Positions 17,223 through 24,293 of a stretch of DNA of 64,000 nucleotides are shown here, one piece after another (within the stretch, counting starts at the first letter, position 1; each line of letters begins with the position of its first letter). The stretch is taken from the NCBI GenBank assembly GCA_900756545.1, contig CAAEKO010000047.1, forward strand, positions 6,297 to 70,296. Direction: 5' to 3'. Under the pieces are notes generated by a model that did not search any database, was not told where the DNA came from, and saw nothing but the letters and a program-made list of their open reading frames with translations. This DNA is from Clostridia bacterium. Its GTDB lineage: Bacteria; Bacillota; Clostridia; UBA1381. The position numbers were made by a program, and so were the translations under genes.

Positions 17223-17921
17223 ATGAGCGAAAGACAATCAAAGAAGCGCAGAAAAAGCGCGCCGGAGGCGGGGCACAGCAGGCCGAAAAAAGACCCTGCT
17301 CAGATTTGGCTGAACGTCGGCATTGGCGTGGTGATTGCAGGCTTCTTAGTTCTGGCCGGCTTTGCTATGAAGCCCAGCGTGCAGAGCATGATCGAAAAAT
17401 ACAATGCGTCTAAACCACAGGAGGTTGTGACCATTGAGAAATATGCAAAAGAGCAGGATAAAACTGCTGATGAATTCATGACCGAATACGGTCTTGCCGA
17501 CAAAGAAGGCGTCACCAAGGATACGCCGATTGATCAGGCCAAATTCAGCATGTCCATTGAGAACTACGCCAAATTCACAGGCGTAAGCTTAGAGGATTTC
17601 CGGGCAAATTATGGCCTGGATGAATCCGTCACAAACGATACAACATACACAGACGCACAGGAATCCATGCGTGCCGGCGCAGTGGCGCAGGATATGGGTA
17701 TGGATTTTGCCACGCTGAAAGAACAGTTCAGCCTGCCGGATACCATTACCGAATCCTCAACATGGGGCGAGGTTGTTAGCACAATACAACTGATGCAGCA
17801 GGCACAGCAGATGGCACAGGAAGAAGCAGACGCTTCTGCGCCTGATGCATCCGGCGAATCCGCAGATACGGCGGATTCCTCTGCCGGGCAGGAAGCCGAT
17901 CCGGCTGGCGAAGGAGAATAA
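17223..17921 (+). CDS. Membrane-anchored three-repeat protein A (unknown function)
   Basis: A 232-residue protein: basic cytoplasmic N-terminus (RQSKKRRKSAPEAGHSRPKK), one membrane segment (IWLNVGIGVVIAGFLVLAGF, about 28-48), then three repeats of about 40 residues: TIEKYAKEQDKTADEFMTEY.., SIENYAKFTGVSLEDFRANY.., RAGAVAQDMGMDFATLKEQF.., each ending in a G/S-L-x(2-4)-V/I-T turn. The tail is Gln/Ala then Asp/Ser-rich. I do not recognise a named family. It is paralogous to the protein at 18608-19501, and hemolysin III lies between them. GGGG precedes ATG 17223. Confidence 0.8.
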   Translation: MSERQSKKRRKSAPEAGHSRPKKDPAQIWLNVGIGVVIAGFLVLAGFAMKPSVQSMIEKYNASKPQEVVTIEKYAKEQDKTADEFMTEYGLADKEGVTKDTPIDQAKFSMSIENYAKFTGVSLEDFRANYGLDESVTNDTTYTDAQESMRAGAVAQDMGMDFATLKEQFSLPDTITESSTWGEVVSTIQLMQQAQQMAQEEADASAPDASGESADTADSSAGQEADPAGEGE

Positions 17922-17926
17922 ACTTC

Positions 17927-18574
17927 ATGAAAAATGATAAAAGCGTGATTTATACGGTGGGAGAGGAAATATTTAATTCCATATCGCATGGGGTAGGCGC
18001 GCTTTTAAGCATCGCGGCGCTGACATTGCTGATCGTGTTCGCCGTGTTTCGCAGTGATGGTTACGGCTTGGCAAGTGCAATCATCTTTGGCGTATCCCTG
18101 ATATTATTGTACTCCATGTCAACCGTTTATCATATTGTAACCAACAAAACCGCGAAAAAAATTCTGCGGATTTTCGACCATTGTTCAATCTTTATCCTGA
18201 TTGCGGGCACATACACACCCTACCTTCTGATGTGCATGCGCAACGCCTTAGGCTGGACAATGTTCGGTCTAATCTGGGGGGTAACGGTTTTGGGTATCAT
18301 TTTAAACGCTATTGATCTAGAAAGGTTTGACAAGCTCTCGCTGATATGTTACATCGCTATGGGCTGGGCAATCATTTTCACGATCAAGCCGATTGTTCAG
18401 AGTATCGCGCTTCCGGGCGTTGTTCTGCTGATAGCCGGCGGCGTTGTTTATACAGCGGGCGTTATATTTTATGTACTGAAAAAGTACAGGTACATGCATT
18501 CCATCTGGCACTTGTTCGTACTGGGCGGCAGCGTGTGTCACTACCTGTCTGTTTTACTGTATGTACTAAAGTAG
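17927..18574 (+). CDS. trhA: Hemolysin III family membrane protein (TrhA/YplQ, PAQR superfamily)
   Basis: A 215-residue protein with seven hydrophobic segments. Family motifs: EEIFNSISHGVGALLSIAAL near the start, SMSTVYHIVTNKTAKKILRI, FDHCSIFILIAGTYTPYLL, and SIWHLFVLGGSVCHYLSVLL near the end. The conserved His residues (SHGVG, YH, DH, WHLFVLGGSVCH) match the metal site of the PAQR superfamily. In B. subtilis YplQ/TrhA affects membrane energetics. It is 5 nt after repeat protein A and 33 nt before repeat protein B, so the three are probably one operon. Confidence 0.92.
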   Translation: MKNDKSVIYTVGEEIFNSISHGVGALLSIAALTLLIVFAVFRSDGYGLASAIIFGVSLILLYSMSTVYHIVTNKTAKKILRIFDHCSIFILIAGTYTPYLLMCMRNALGWTMFGLIWGVTVLGIILNAIDLERFDKLSLICYIAMGWAIIFTIKPIVQSIALPGVVLLIAGGVVYTAGVIFYVLKKYRYMHSIWHLFVLGGSVCHYLSVLLYVLK

Positions 18575-18607
18575 GCAGGCAATTAAAAAGATAAAAGGAG
18601 TATTGCA

Positions 18608-19501
18608 ATGAGCGAGAACAATTTACCAAACATGGATTCAAACAACGAGGAACTCAACAATCAAGAACTGGAAAATGAAGCTGTTGATTATGAGGCGGAA
18701 GCTTCTGATTTTGCGCAGGATGAGGATACCGGGGATCATACGGATTATACGTACAACGCTGAGACGCCGGCTTACGAAGAAAATCCGGTTGTCGGCGACG
18801 CACCAGTGCAAAGCAAGAAGAATCATACCGCGGCGGTTGCCATCGGTATTGTGGTTGCGTTGGTGTTGATCGTTGCCGGCCTGCTGATTTGGTATATCAA
18901 CAAGCCCCTGCCCATGCCGACCTATATTGACGTCAACGGGCAGACCTTGGGCGACATGGCGGAGAGCACAGGCATGGAGGTGTCGGAAATTATATACATG
19001 TATGACCTGCCGAAGAACCTTACCGCAGATGCCAACATCTCGCAGGTACAGTACATGATTCCGCTGAAGCGGATGGCGGTTATGAACCAAATGGGACTGC
19101 AAAGCTTTAAAGAACAGTATGGCATCCCAGATGAGATTACCGGCGAAGGGAACTTCCTGGACAGCATTCTAAAGGTTTTCGGCGTCAACCGCTACAAAAT
19201 CACCGGCGATACGCCGTTCGGTTTGGCTGAAGGTGAAATCACCCTAAACGATTATGTAGGCGAGAGCAATCTGGATATGTTCAAGGAAGAATACGGCCTG
19301 GGCGACGATGTTACTTTGGAAACAAAATGGAAAGACGTTCGCGACGCAGTTATGACCAAGCAGAAAGAGGAATATGAAGCGCAGCAGGCAAAGATGAACG
19401 AAGCAGATGAGGATGAAGCGGATGAAACAAACGATGGTGCAGAGGATACTTCTGAACCGGAAGCTCCGGCAGAACCTACAGAAACTCCTGCGGAAGAATA
19501 A
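18608..19501 (+). CDS. Membrane-anchored three-repeat protein B (unknown function)
   Basis: A 297-residue paralogue of the 17223-17921 product. It has an acidic cytoplasmic N-terminus of about 75 residues, a membrane segment (AVAIGIVVALVLIVAGLLIW, about 76-96), then three about 40-residue repeats beginning near DVNGQTLGDMAESTGMEVSE, PLKRMAVMNQMGLQSFKEQY and ITLNDYVGESNLDMFKEEYG, and a tail rich in Glu, Asp, Ala, Pro and Thr. The tail suggests a flexible surface or wall-spanning region. Hemolysin III precedes it. Function unknown. Confidence 0.8.
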   Translation: MSENNLPNMDSNNEELNNQELENEAVDYEAEASDFAQDEDTGDHTDYTYNAETPAYEENPVVGDAPVQSKKNHTAAVAIGIVVALVLIVAGLLIWYINKPLPMPTYIDVNGQTLGDMAESTGMEVSEIIYMYDLPKNLTADANISQVQYMIPLKRMAVMNQMGLQSFKEQYGIPDEITGEGNFLDSILKVFGVNRYKITGDTPFGLAEGEITLNDYVGESNLDMFKEEYGLGDDVTLETKWKDVRDAVMTKQKEEYEAQQAKMNEADEDEADETNDGAEDTSEPEAPAEPTETPAEE

Positions 19502-19511
19502 GTACTTTCTC

Positions 19512-19541
19512 AATAACGGGCTTTTAGCCCGTTATTTTTTT
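19512..19541 (+). terminator. Terminator after repeat protein B
   Basis: AATAACGGGC, loop TTTTA, GCCCGTTATT, then a T-run. Confidence 0.92.
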
Positions 19542-19551
19542 GTATAACGAA

Positions 19552-19578
19552 AAGGCGGGGAAAGAAGTAGTCCCCGCC
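19552..19578. other. Isolated GC-rich hairpin
   Basis: GGCGGGGA and TCCCCGCC form a perfect 8-bp stem with a 9-nt loop, just downstream of the terminator. No T-run; role unknown. The 19542-19896 stretch holds no convincing gene: it contains this hairpin, the candidate small RNA on the minus strand and the leader of the RHH gene. Confidence 0.5.
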
Positions 19579-19624
19579 AATCTACATTATATCAGACCGC
19601 TTTCCATCCAAAAATCTGTTAAAA

Positions 19625-19732
19625 ATAAAAAAGCATATCTGTTAGGAAGTGATTATAAAAACAGATATGCTTTTTCGGATTTTGGGGTAAATTCCTATGT
19701 CTGCCGCCGGGAAGTTCCAGCACCTGACAACA
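19625..19732 (-). ncRNA. Candidate small RNA with consensus promoter and intrinsic terminator
   Basis: A perfect promoter (19739-19767, minus) fires into a region with no open frame that has a start signal. The predicted RNA of about 105 nt begins near 19732. It first forms a hairpin (TGTC..GACA outer pairs and GCTGG..CCGGC inner pairs, about 19698-19728). It ends in an intrinsic terminator: AAAAAGCATATCTGTT and its complement (19628-19643 / 19660-19675) with a 16-nt loop, followed on the minus strand by T-runs. It lacks the GGAAGGAAGCAGCC tip of SRP RNA and is too short for 6S RNA. Start and identity are inferred; family unrecognised. Confidence 0.5.
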
Positions 19733-19738
19733 TCGGTA

Positions 19739-19767
19739 ATTATACTACATATCTTCTTCCATGTCAA
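19739..19767 (-). promoter_or_regulatory. Perfect-consensus sigma-A promoter, minus strand
   Basis: On the minus strand TTGACA (19762-19767), a 17-bp spacer and TATAAT (19739-19744): both hexamers match consensus fully. No coding gene lies downstream before the terminator at 19628-19675. Confidence 0.82.
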
Positions 19768-19896
19768 GTGCTTTTTGTTATCTTTTAAAAACATATGCGT
19801 GTATTATGCATGTATATTGCGTTGATTTTTATCATATTCCCTATTAGATAGCATATAATATTTTTAATATATTTTACTTAGGGAGGAACATAATTT

Positions 19897-20088
19897 ATGA
19901 ATAAAAATCTTAGACATATTGGTATAAGAGTGACTGAAGAAACACATTACAAATTGACTTACATTTCTCAGTTTCACTCTCGGTCGTTAGCAAATCTATG
20001 TGTATATGTTCTTGAACGTTATATAAAGACTTTTGAAAAGAAATATGGGAACATTGAGTTGCCTGCATATATTAAAGACGAAAAATAA
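19897..20088 (+). CDS. Small ribbon-helix-helix (CopG/Arc-type) protein
   Basis: A 63-residue protein with a beta strand (LRHIGIRVTEE), helix 1 (ETHYKLTYISQFHSR) and helix 2 (SLANLCVYVLERYIKTFEKK), the ribbon-helix-helix pattern of small DNA-binding repressors. AGGGAGGA precedes the ATG. It is a clear paralogue of the 61-residue product at 50655-50840 (shared HxGIxxxExxHYKLTY and RYIKxFExxxGxIELP-type segments). The gene is AT-rich compared with its neighbours, monocistronic, and ends in its own terminator. No toxin gene accompanies it. Likely a regulator; target unknown. Confidence 0.78.
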   Translation: MNKNLRHIGIRVTEETHYKLTYISQFHSRSLANLCVYVLERYIKTFEKKYGNIELPAYIKDEK

Positions 20089-20114
20089 AAAAATGGGCTG
20101 ACGCCCATTTTTTT
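20087..20114. terminator. Terminator after the first RHH gene (bidirectional)
   Basis: ATGGGC, loop TGAC, GCCCAT, flanked by seven A on the left and seven T on the right; also suits the convergent HAD operon. Confidence 0.88.
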
Positions 20115-20904
20115 ATATAATCCCATATTTCTGCAGAGCCATGGCAATTCCCTCTTCTTCCACACCGCCGGTAACCATCTCGCACACCCCATCCAGACAC
20201 GCGGCATGATCCCGCATCGCGATCCCATGCCCAGCCAGCTTCATAATATCATAGTCATTAGAGCCGTCACCGAAGACATATACCCGCTTCCGGGGAATCT
20301 GAAACACCCGAATAATCTCCGCCGCACCGGTGGCCTTGGTAATCCCGGTGTAGTTAATATCCACAGATTTGTTTTTCCGATGCTTGTATAAATTAAATAT
20401 ACCCGTAAATTCTGCCGACAGCCTGTCGTACTGCCATTCCTCCCGGTACGCCATCAACAGCTTGCTGGCCCGTCTGTCCGGCATTTCGGCCAGCGGACGG
20501 AATACAGACAGGGGAATCCCGAAATTCTCCAGCATATGCAGAAAATCCGGATCCTCCATGTCGCTGGCATAACACATGTCCTGATGCTCCAGCGAATAGG
20601 CAAGCCCCATCCCGTCCATGGCCGCCATGAGCTGTTCAAGATTGTCTTCATCTATATATTTTTCATAAACCGGCTGGCCGTCCACCTCCGCATACGCGCC
20701 ATTGGTTGTGACATAACCATTAAATTCGACGCCTGTGTCCGGCACATAACATTTTGCCCTGCCAGTGGACAGTACCGTCATATATCCCCGTGCCGACAGC
20801 TTTTCCAAAGCCTGGCAGGTGGTTTCTGTCGGTAAAAAAATACCCAGCTTCTCATCTGCCAGCGTACCGTCATAGTCAAAGAAAACTACGCCCTGATAAG
20901 TCAT
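20113..20904 (-). CDS. Cof-type HAD-family phosphatase
   Basis: A 263-residue hydrolase. Motif I is FFDYDGTLADE (the nucleophile and acid Asp residues), motif II VLSTGRAK, the motif III Lys probably lies in INYTGITKATGA, and motif IV is VFGDGSNDYDIM, the Cof/type IIB arrangement. Such enzymes dephosphorylate small metabolites. Its start overlaps the stop of the S26-like peptidase gene by ATGA, so it is the third gene of an operon headed by a PqqD-like protein. Substrate unknown, and a HAD enzyme in this setting is unusual. Confidence 0.92.
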   Translation of the reverse strand: MTYQGVVFFDYDGTLADEKLGIFLPTETTCQALEKLSARGYMTVLSTGRAKCYVPDTGVEFNGYVTTNGAYAEVDGQPVYEKYIDEDNLEQLMAAMDGMGLAYSLEHQDMCYASDMEDPDFLHMLENFGIPLSVFRPLAEMPDRRASKLLMAYREEWQYDRLSAEFTGIFNLYKHRKNKSVDINYTGITKATGAAEIIRVFQIPRKRVYVFGDGSNDYDIMKLAGHGIAMRDHAACLDGVCEMVTGGVEEEGIAMALQKYGII

Positions 20905-21389
20905 TCCCTTTCTCCCTCTTGCTGCTTGTTAATAAAATCCCGAATTTTCCGCTTCAGAGCGGAAAGCCGCCCGCGCAAAAACTGCCTGCGCACTCTGCGC
21001 CGGCAATACAGTCTGTAGCGCGGATTTCGGCAGGAAATGTACTCTTCGCCCCGGTAATACCCAGTGACAATGCCGATTATCTGGCTGTGCCGAACGCCAT
21101 GCTCCCGGACAGTCTGGTTATCCCCGCAGGTGATATAGCCGCTCCTGTCCCTGCCTACGACTCTATGCAGGACAAAAGCCCCGTCCGCCCGGCGGTACAG
21201 GGGCAAATCATATTTCTCCAGATATTCCGGCGGCTTTTTCAGAACAACTGAATCCACACCCTGCCGCAGCATAGGCAGCATGCTTGTCCCTTTCGGTGCG
21301 AAACAGACCTCTTTCCCCGCCGCAAGCTGCTCTTCCATCACCGGGAGCAATTCAGCCAGACTGACCCGCATTTTCTCCTGCTCCATCAT
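20901..21389 (-). CDS. S24/S26-type peptidase-like protein without a membrane anchor
   Basis: A 162-residue protein. The nucleophile region is APKGTSMLPMLRQGVDSVVL, with Ser in GTSMLP. The second conserved block FVLHRVVGRDRSGYITCGDN has His where bacterial type I signal peptidases have Lys, as in the SipW/ER-type S26B group. No hydrophobic anchor is visible; the C-terminus is very basic (RNPRYRLYCRRRVRRQFLRG). It overlaps the PqqD-like gene (ATGA) and is followed by the HAD gene. Such PqqD-S26 pairs occur in Clostridial peptide-modification settings, but no radical-SAM enzyme or precursor is seen here. Confidence 0.8.
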   Translation of the reverse strand: MMEQEKMRVSLAELLPVMEEQLAAGKEVCFAPKGTSMLPMLRQGVDSVVLKKPPEYLEKYDLPLYRRADGAFVLHRVVGRDRSGYITCGDNQTVREHGVRHSQIIGIVTGYYRGEEYISCRNPRYRLYCRRRVRRQFLRGRLSALKRKIRDFINKQQEGERE

Positions 21390-21652
21390 GCTTCGATCAA
21401 ATCCGCTTTTTTCAGCTTGTCCAGAAATTCCGCAATATCCGCTTTGGCAGTTTCCTCATCTACATCATATTCTCCGCGCATAGCCGTAAGCAGTTCTTCC
21501 TCAGTAGCGCCCTCCGCCAGAAGGTTCCACAAAAATGTTCCCGCACCGTTGACCGTAATCAGGCCGTTAAAATTTACCGCTTCGTCCCCTACTGCGATTA
21601 CAATACTGTTTCCAGCTACCTGCCGCAATATAAATCCGTCTTTGATTTTCAT
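21386..21652 (-). CDS. PqqD-family (RiPP recognition element-like) protein
   Basis: An 88-residue protein with the PqqD fold pattern: three N-terminal strands (GFILRQVAGNSIVIAVGDEA, VNFNGLITVNGAGTFLWNLL) then helices (EEELLTAMRGEYDVDEETAK, ADIAEFLDKLKKADLIE). PqqD-type domains bind leader peptides and present them to modifying enzymes. ATG 21652 has GGAAAGGA 9 nt upstream; the frame continues 22 codons further up but without a start signal. It leads an operon with an S26-like peptidase and a HAD phosphatase. The client peptide and any modifying enzyme must be elsewhere, if they exist. Confidence 0.85.
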   Translation of the reverse strand: MKIKDGFILRQVAGNSIVIAVGDEAVNFNGLITVNGAGTFLWNLLAEGATEEELLTAMRGEYDVDEETAKADIAEFLDKLKKADLIEA

Positions 21653-21690
21653 GTCCGTCAATCCTTTCCGGTCTTCTGATTCTGTTACAC

Positions 21691-21734
21691 AAGCATGATA
21701 TAATAAATGCTTTTGCATTTATTATATCATGCTT
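21691..21734. repeat. 20-bp perfect palindrome with 4-nt centre
   Basis: AAGCATGATATAATAAATGC (21691-21710) and its exact complement (21715-21734) flank TTTT. It overlaps the -10 of the minus-strand promoter and extends over the start of the PqqD transcript, so it can act as an operator or as a strong 5' hairpin. Confidence 0.8.
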
Positions 21735-21749
21735 TATGAAAAGTTACAA
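21721..21749 (-). promoter_or_regulatory. Promoter of the PqqD/S26/HAD operon
   Basis: On the minus strand TTGTAA (21744-21749), a 17-bp spacer and TATAAT (21721-21726). The -10 lies inside one arm of the long palindrome. Confidence 0.75.
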
Positions 21750-21810
21750 CTATAAAATTAATTTCTCTATCTTACAGAAAAATTACCTATATTACAATCG
21801 CAAAAAAATA

Positions 21811-21839
21811 TAGACTTTGCCGTTAGTCTATGGTATAAT
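21811..21839 (+). promoter_or_regulatory. Promoter of the SLH protein gene
   Basis: TAGACT 21811-21816, a 17-bp spacer and TATAAT 21834-21839 with TGG before the -10. TAGACT and AGTCTA (21825-21830) also form a 6-bp inverted repeat, a possible operator. Confidence 0.7.
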
Positions 21840-21875
21840 TAAATATGAGCTATATTGACCGAAAGGGGAATTTTT

Positions 21876-22802
21876 ATGAATACATTTGCAAAACGCATTA
21901 CTGCTGTTCTGGCTGCAGGCTTGTTGGCCTGCTCCGCTATGATTTCCGCATTTGCGCAGGAATTTGCGGACATGCCCCAGAACTGGACAACCTCTGCACT
22001 GGAGAACGCTGTAAAAAATGGGCTTTTAAAAGGCGACGGCGACAGGATTATGCCGGATGACAATATCACCAGAGCGGAAATGGCCGCCATTATCGTTCGT
22101 GCCTTCGGCGCTACAAAAACTGCAGACATTTCCAAATATACCGACGTAGACAAAAACCAGTGGTACTATACCGAGCTTTCCAAAGCCGTTGCTATGGGCG
22201 CGTTCCACGGTGACGGCGACAAGATGAATCCCAAAAACAATATCACCTTCCAGGAATGCTTCACAGTATTGGCACAGGTTTTCTATCTAACTTATTACGA
22301 AACTGATACTGCTGTTCTGACCGAAAAATTCACAGATGGAAATGAAGTCGCAGACTGGGCAAAAGAGTTTGCCGCTCTGATTGTCAACAATGGCTATTGG
22401 GACGGTATTGACGGAAAACTTCTGCCTACTACATATATTACCCGCTCCCAATTCGCGGTACTGATGGACAACTTTATTAAGACCTATGTAGACGAACCCG
22501 GTGAATACAGTGAATTTCCCGAGGGCAACGTTATGATCCGTACACCAGGTGTGACCCTGAAGGATGTTGAAACAAAAAGTGACATTATTCTTGGCGAAGG
22601 CTGCGAAGAGGCGGATATAACACTGGAAAATGTAAGCTGCGGCACGCTCCTGATCCGCGGCGGCAATTCTATATCCGTCGGCGGCGGCTATGAATGGATC
22701 ATGCTTGAAAAATCCGGCGCTACGGCCTATATCGGCGGCGCAGTATTTGACCACATTGCCAGCTGTAAAGGAAGCATGGTTGACTTTGGTATTATTCAAT
22801 AA
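21876..22802 (+). CDS. Secreted SLH-domain protein
   Basis: A 308-residue protein: signal peptide (MNTFAKRITAVLAAGLLACS, then AMISAFA), SLH-type repeats over about residues 28-200 (FADMPQNWTTSALENAVKNG, ITRAEMAAIIVRAFGA, YTDVDKNQWYYTELSKAVAM, ITRSQFAVLMDNFI), and a C-terminal domain of about 90 residues that looks like short beta-helix strands (GVTLKDVETKSDIILGEGCE, then ADITLENVSCGTLLI). SLH repeats bind pyruvylated wall polymers. AAAGGGG lies before ATG 21876. Monocistronic, with its own promoter and terminator. Confidence 0.88.
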   Translation: MNTFAKRITAVLAAGLLACSAMISAFAQEFADMPQNWTTSALENAVKNGLLKGDGDRIMPDDNITRAEMAAIIVRAFGATKTADISKYTDVDKNQWYYTELSKAVAMGAFHGDGDKMNPKNNITFQECFTVLAQVFYLTYYETDTAVLTEKFTDGNEVADWAKEFAALIVNNGYWDGIDGKLLPTTYITRSQFAVLMDNFIKTYVDEPGEYSEFPEGNVMIRTPGVTLKDVETKSDIILGEGCEEADITLENVSCGTLLIRGGNSISVGGGYEWIMLEKSGATAYIGGAVFDHIASCKGSMVDFGIIQ

Positions 22803-22807
22803 AAATC

Positions 22808-22838
22808 AAGTGCAGACGCAAATGCGTCTGCACTTTTT
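22808..22838 (+). terminator. Terminator after the SLH gene
   Basis: AAGTGCAGACGCA and its complement (13-bp stem, 2-nt loop) followed by TTTTT; overlaps no gene. Confidence 0.92.
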
Positions 22839-22887
22839 ACAATGCTGACCCAACGTTTGATGTGGGAGAACCTGCGCTGGATTATGT

Positions 22888-24231
22888 TTACGTTCTCCGT
22901 TTCCGCCGAAGTTCCTTAGCTCTTCCCAGTAGATATTCCCGGTTGTTCATGGCCGGATTCACCAGCACCTCGTCTAAAAGCAAACGAAGCGTATCACCGA
23001 TTTCCCGGCCTGCTTTGAAGCCCAATTTAATCAAATCCCGTCCATTGATGACCAAGTCGGAAACAAGATACGGCTGTCCTTCCGCAAGCACCTCGCGGTA
23101 TATCCGGCGGACCTCTGCCAGACGGGCAAGCTTATCCCGCAGGAAATTCGGGTTTTTCGCCTTGTTGTCCGCCTCCTGTAAAAGAAGCAGCTTTTCAAAC
23201 AGATTCCCGCCTGTCCGTGCCATCATCCGCTTCACAGCCGGCGGCGATGGTTCTATTCGTACGTCGTGGTTTTCTACCAAAACCAAAATATCACGCATAC
23301 TGTCTCGATCAAACCGCAGCCGGTGCAGGATATCTGTACCGATCTCCATACTTTCCCGGTGATGACCGTAAAAATGAATGATACCATTTTGATCCCTGCT
23401 CATACAGCGCGGCTTTCCCACATCATGCAGAAGCGCCGCCCAGCGCAGGATCAGATCCGGCGGCGTGGCTTGCACTGCATGCATTATATGCTCGCCTACA
23501 TTGTAAATATGATATTTATTGTGCTGGTCTACAAAAAAACACGTGTCCAGCTCCGGGATCATATATTGCAAAAGCCCCAGTTTATGTAAAATTCGGAAAT
23601 CCGAAGGCCTGTCCGAAAGTAAAATCTTATTAAATTCCTCCCGAATCCGTTCCGCGCTTACCTTTTTTATCAGAACAGCACATTTTTTGATCGCTTTCGC
23701 CGTATCTGGCGCAATCTGGAAACCCAGCACTGCCGCAAAGCGCACGGCCCTAAGCATCCGCAGGGCGTCCTCCATAAAACGTGTTTCCGGCTCACCCACA
23801 CAGCGAATAATTTTTTTCTGTATATCTGCCAGACCCGTAAAATTATCTATCAGGCCCGTAGTATCATTATATGCCATAGCGTTTACGGTAAAATCCCGGC
23901 GGGCCAGATCAGCGGCCAAATCCCGGATAAATCTGACACTGCCCGGATGCCGCCCGTCTGTATATCCGCTTTCCTCCCGGAAGGTTGTGACTTCGTAGGC
24001 AATCTTATCCTCGATAACTGTTACCGTCCCATGTTGTATACCTGTATCATATGTTTTCGCAAAAATCCGTTTTATCTGCTCTGGCGCGGCGTCGGTGGCG
24101 ATGTCAAAATCGTGGGGCGCCTTGTTCATGACTAAATCCCGCACTGCACCGCCTACAACATAGCCGCAGAACCCAGCCTGCTCCAGTCCGCGAATGATCC
24201 AGCGCGCCCCTTCCTGAATTTCTAACTGCAT
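22888..24231 (-). CDS. cca: CCA tRNA nucleotidyltransferase with HD domain
   Basis: A 447-residue class II enzyme that adds or repairs the 3' CCA of tRNA. The head domain has GGAVRDLVMNKAPHDFDIAT with the DxD metal motif; the neck and body carry TFREESGYTDGRHPGSVRFI, DLARRDFTVNAMAYN and EDALRMLRAVRFA. An HD domain follows (RWAALLHDVGKP, FYGHHRES), giving possible phosphohydrolase activity. AAAGGAGG precedes the ATG. Its C-terminus is ordinary for the family. Confidence 0.95.
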   Translation of the reverse strand: MQLEIQEGARWIIRGLEQAGFCGYVVGGAVRDLVMNKAPHDFDIATDAAPEQIKRIFAKTYDTGIQHGTVTVIEDKIAYEVTTFREESGYTDGRHPGSVRFIRDLAADLARRDFTVNAMAYNDTTGLIDNFTGLADIQKKIIRCVGEPETRFMEDALRMLRAVRFAAVLGFQIAPDTAKAIKKCAVLIKKVSAERIREEFNKILLSDRPSDFRILHKLGLLQYMIPELDTCFFVDQHNKYHIYNVGEHIMHAVQATPPDLILRWAALLHDVGKPRCMSRDQNGIIHFYGHHRESMEIGTDILHRLRFDRDSMRDILVLVENHDVRIEPSPPAVKRMMARTGGNLFEKLLLLQEADNKAKNPNFLRDKLARLAEVRRIYREVLAEGQPYLVSDLVINGRDLIKLGFKAGREIGDTLRLLLDEVLVNPAMNNREYLLGRAKELRRKRRT

Positions 24232-24293
24232 ACGCCCCCTCCTTTCCTCTCCATGCCACTATTATAGCATAGTTTTTTGGAAATGAAAAGAGG

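Noticed and set aside
19698..19732. SRP RNA (4.5S) for the candidate small RNA
   Set aside because: It contains GTCAGGT near its start but lacks the GGAAGGAAGCAGCC tip, so the assignment is not supported.
19540..19788. Open frame of 82 codons after the repeat-protein terminator
   Set aside because: No ribosome binding site; it runs over two hairpins and antisense to the consensus promoter, with no recognisable protein pattern.
19897..20088. Antitoxin of a toxin-antitoxin pair
   Set aside because: No toxin-like small gene is adjacent to either RHH gene; both are monocistronic with terminators.
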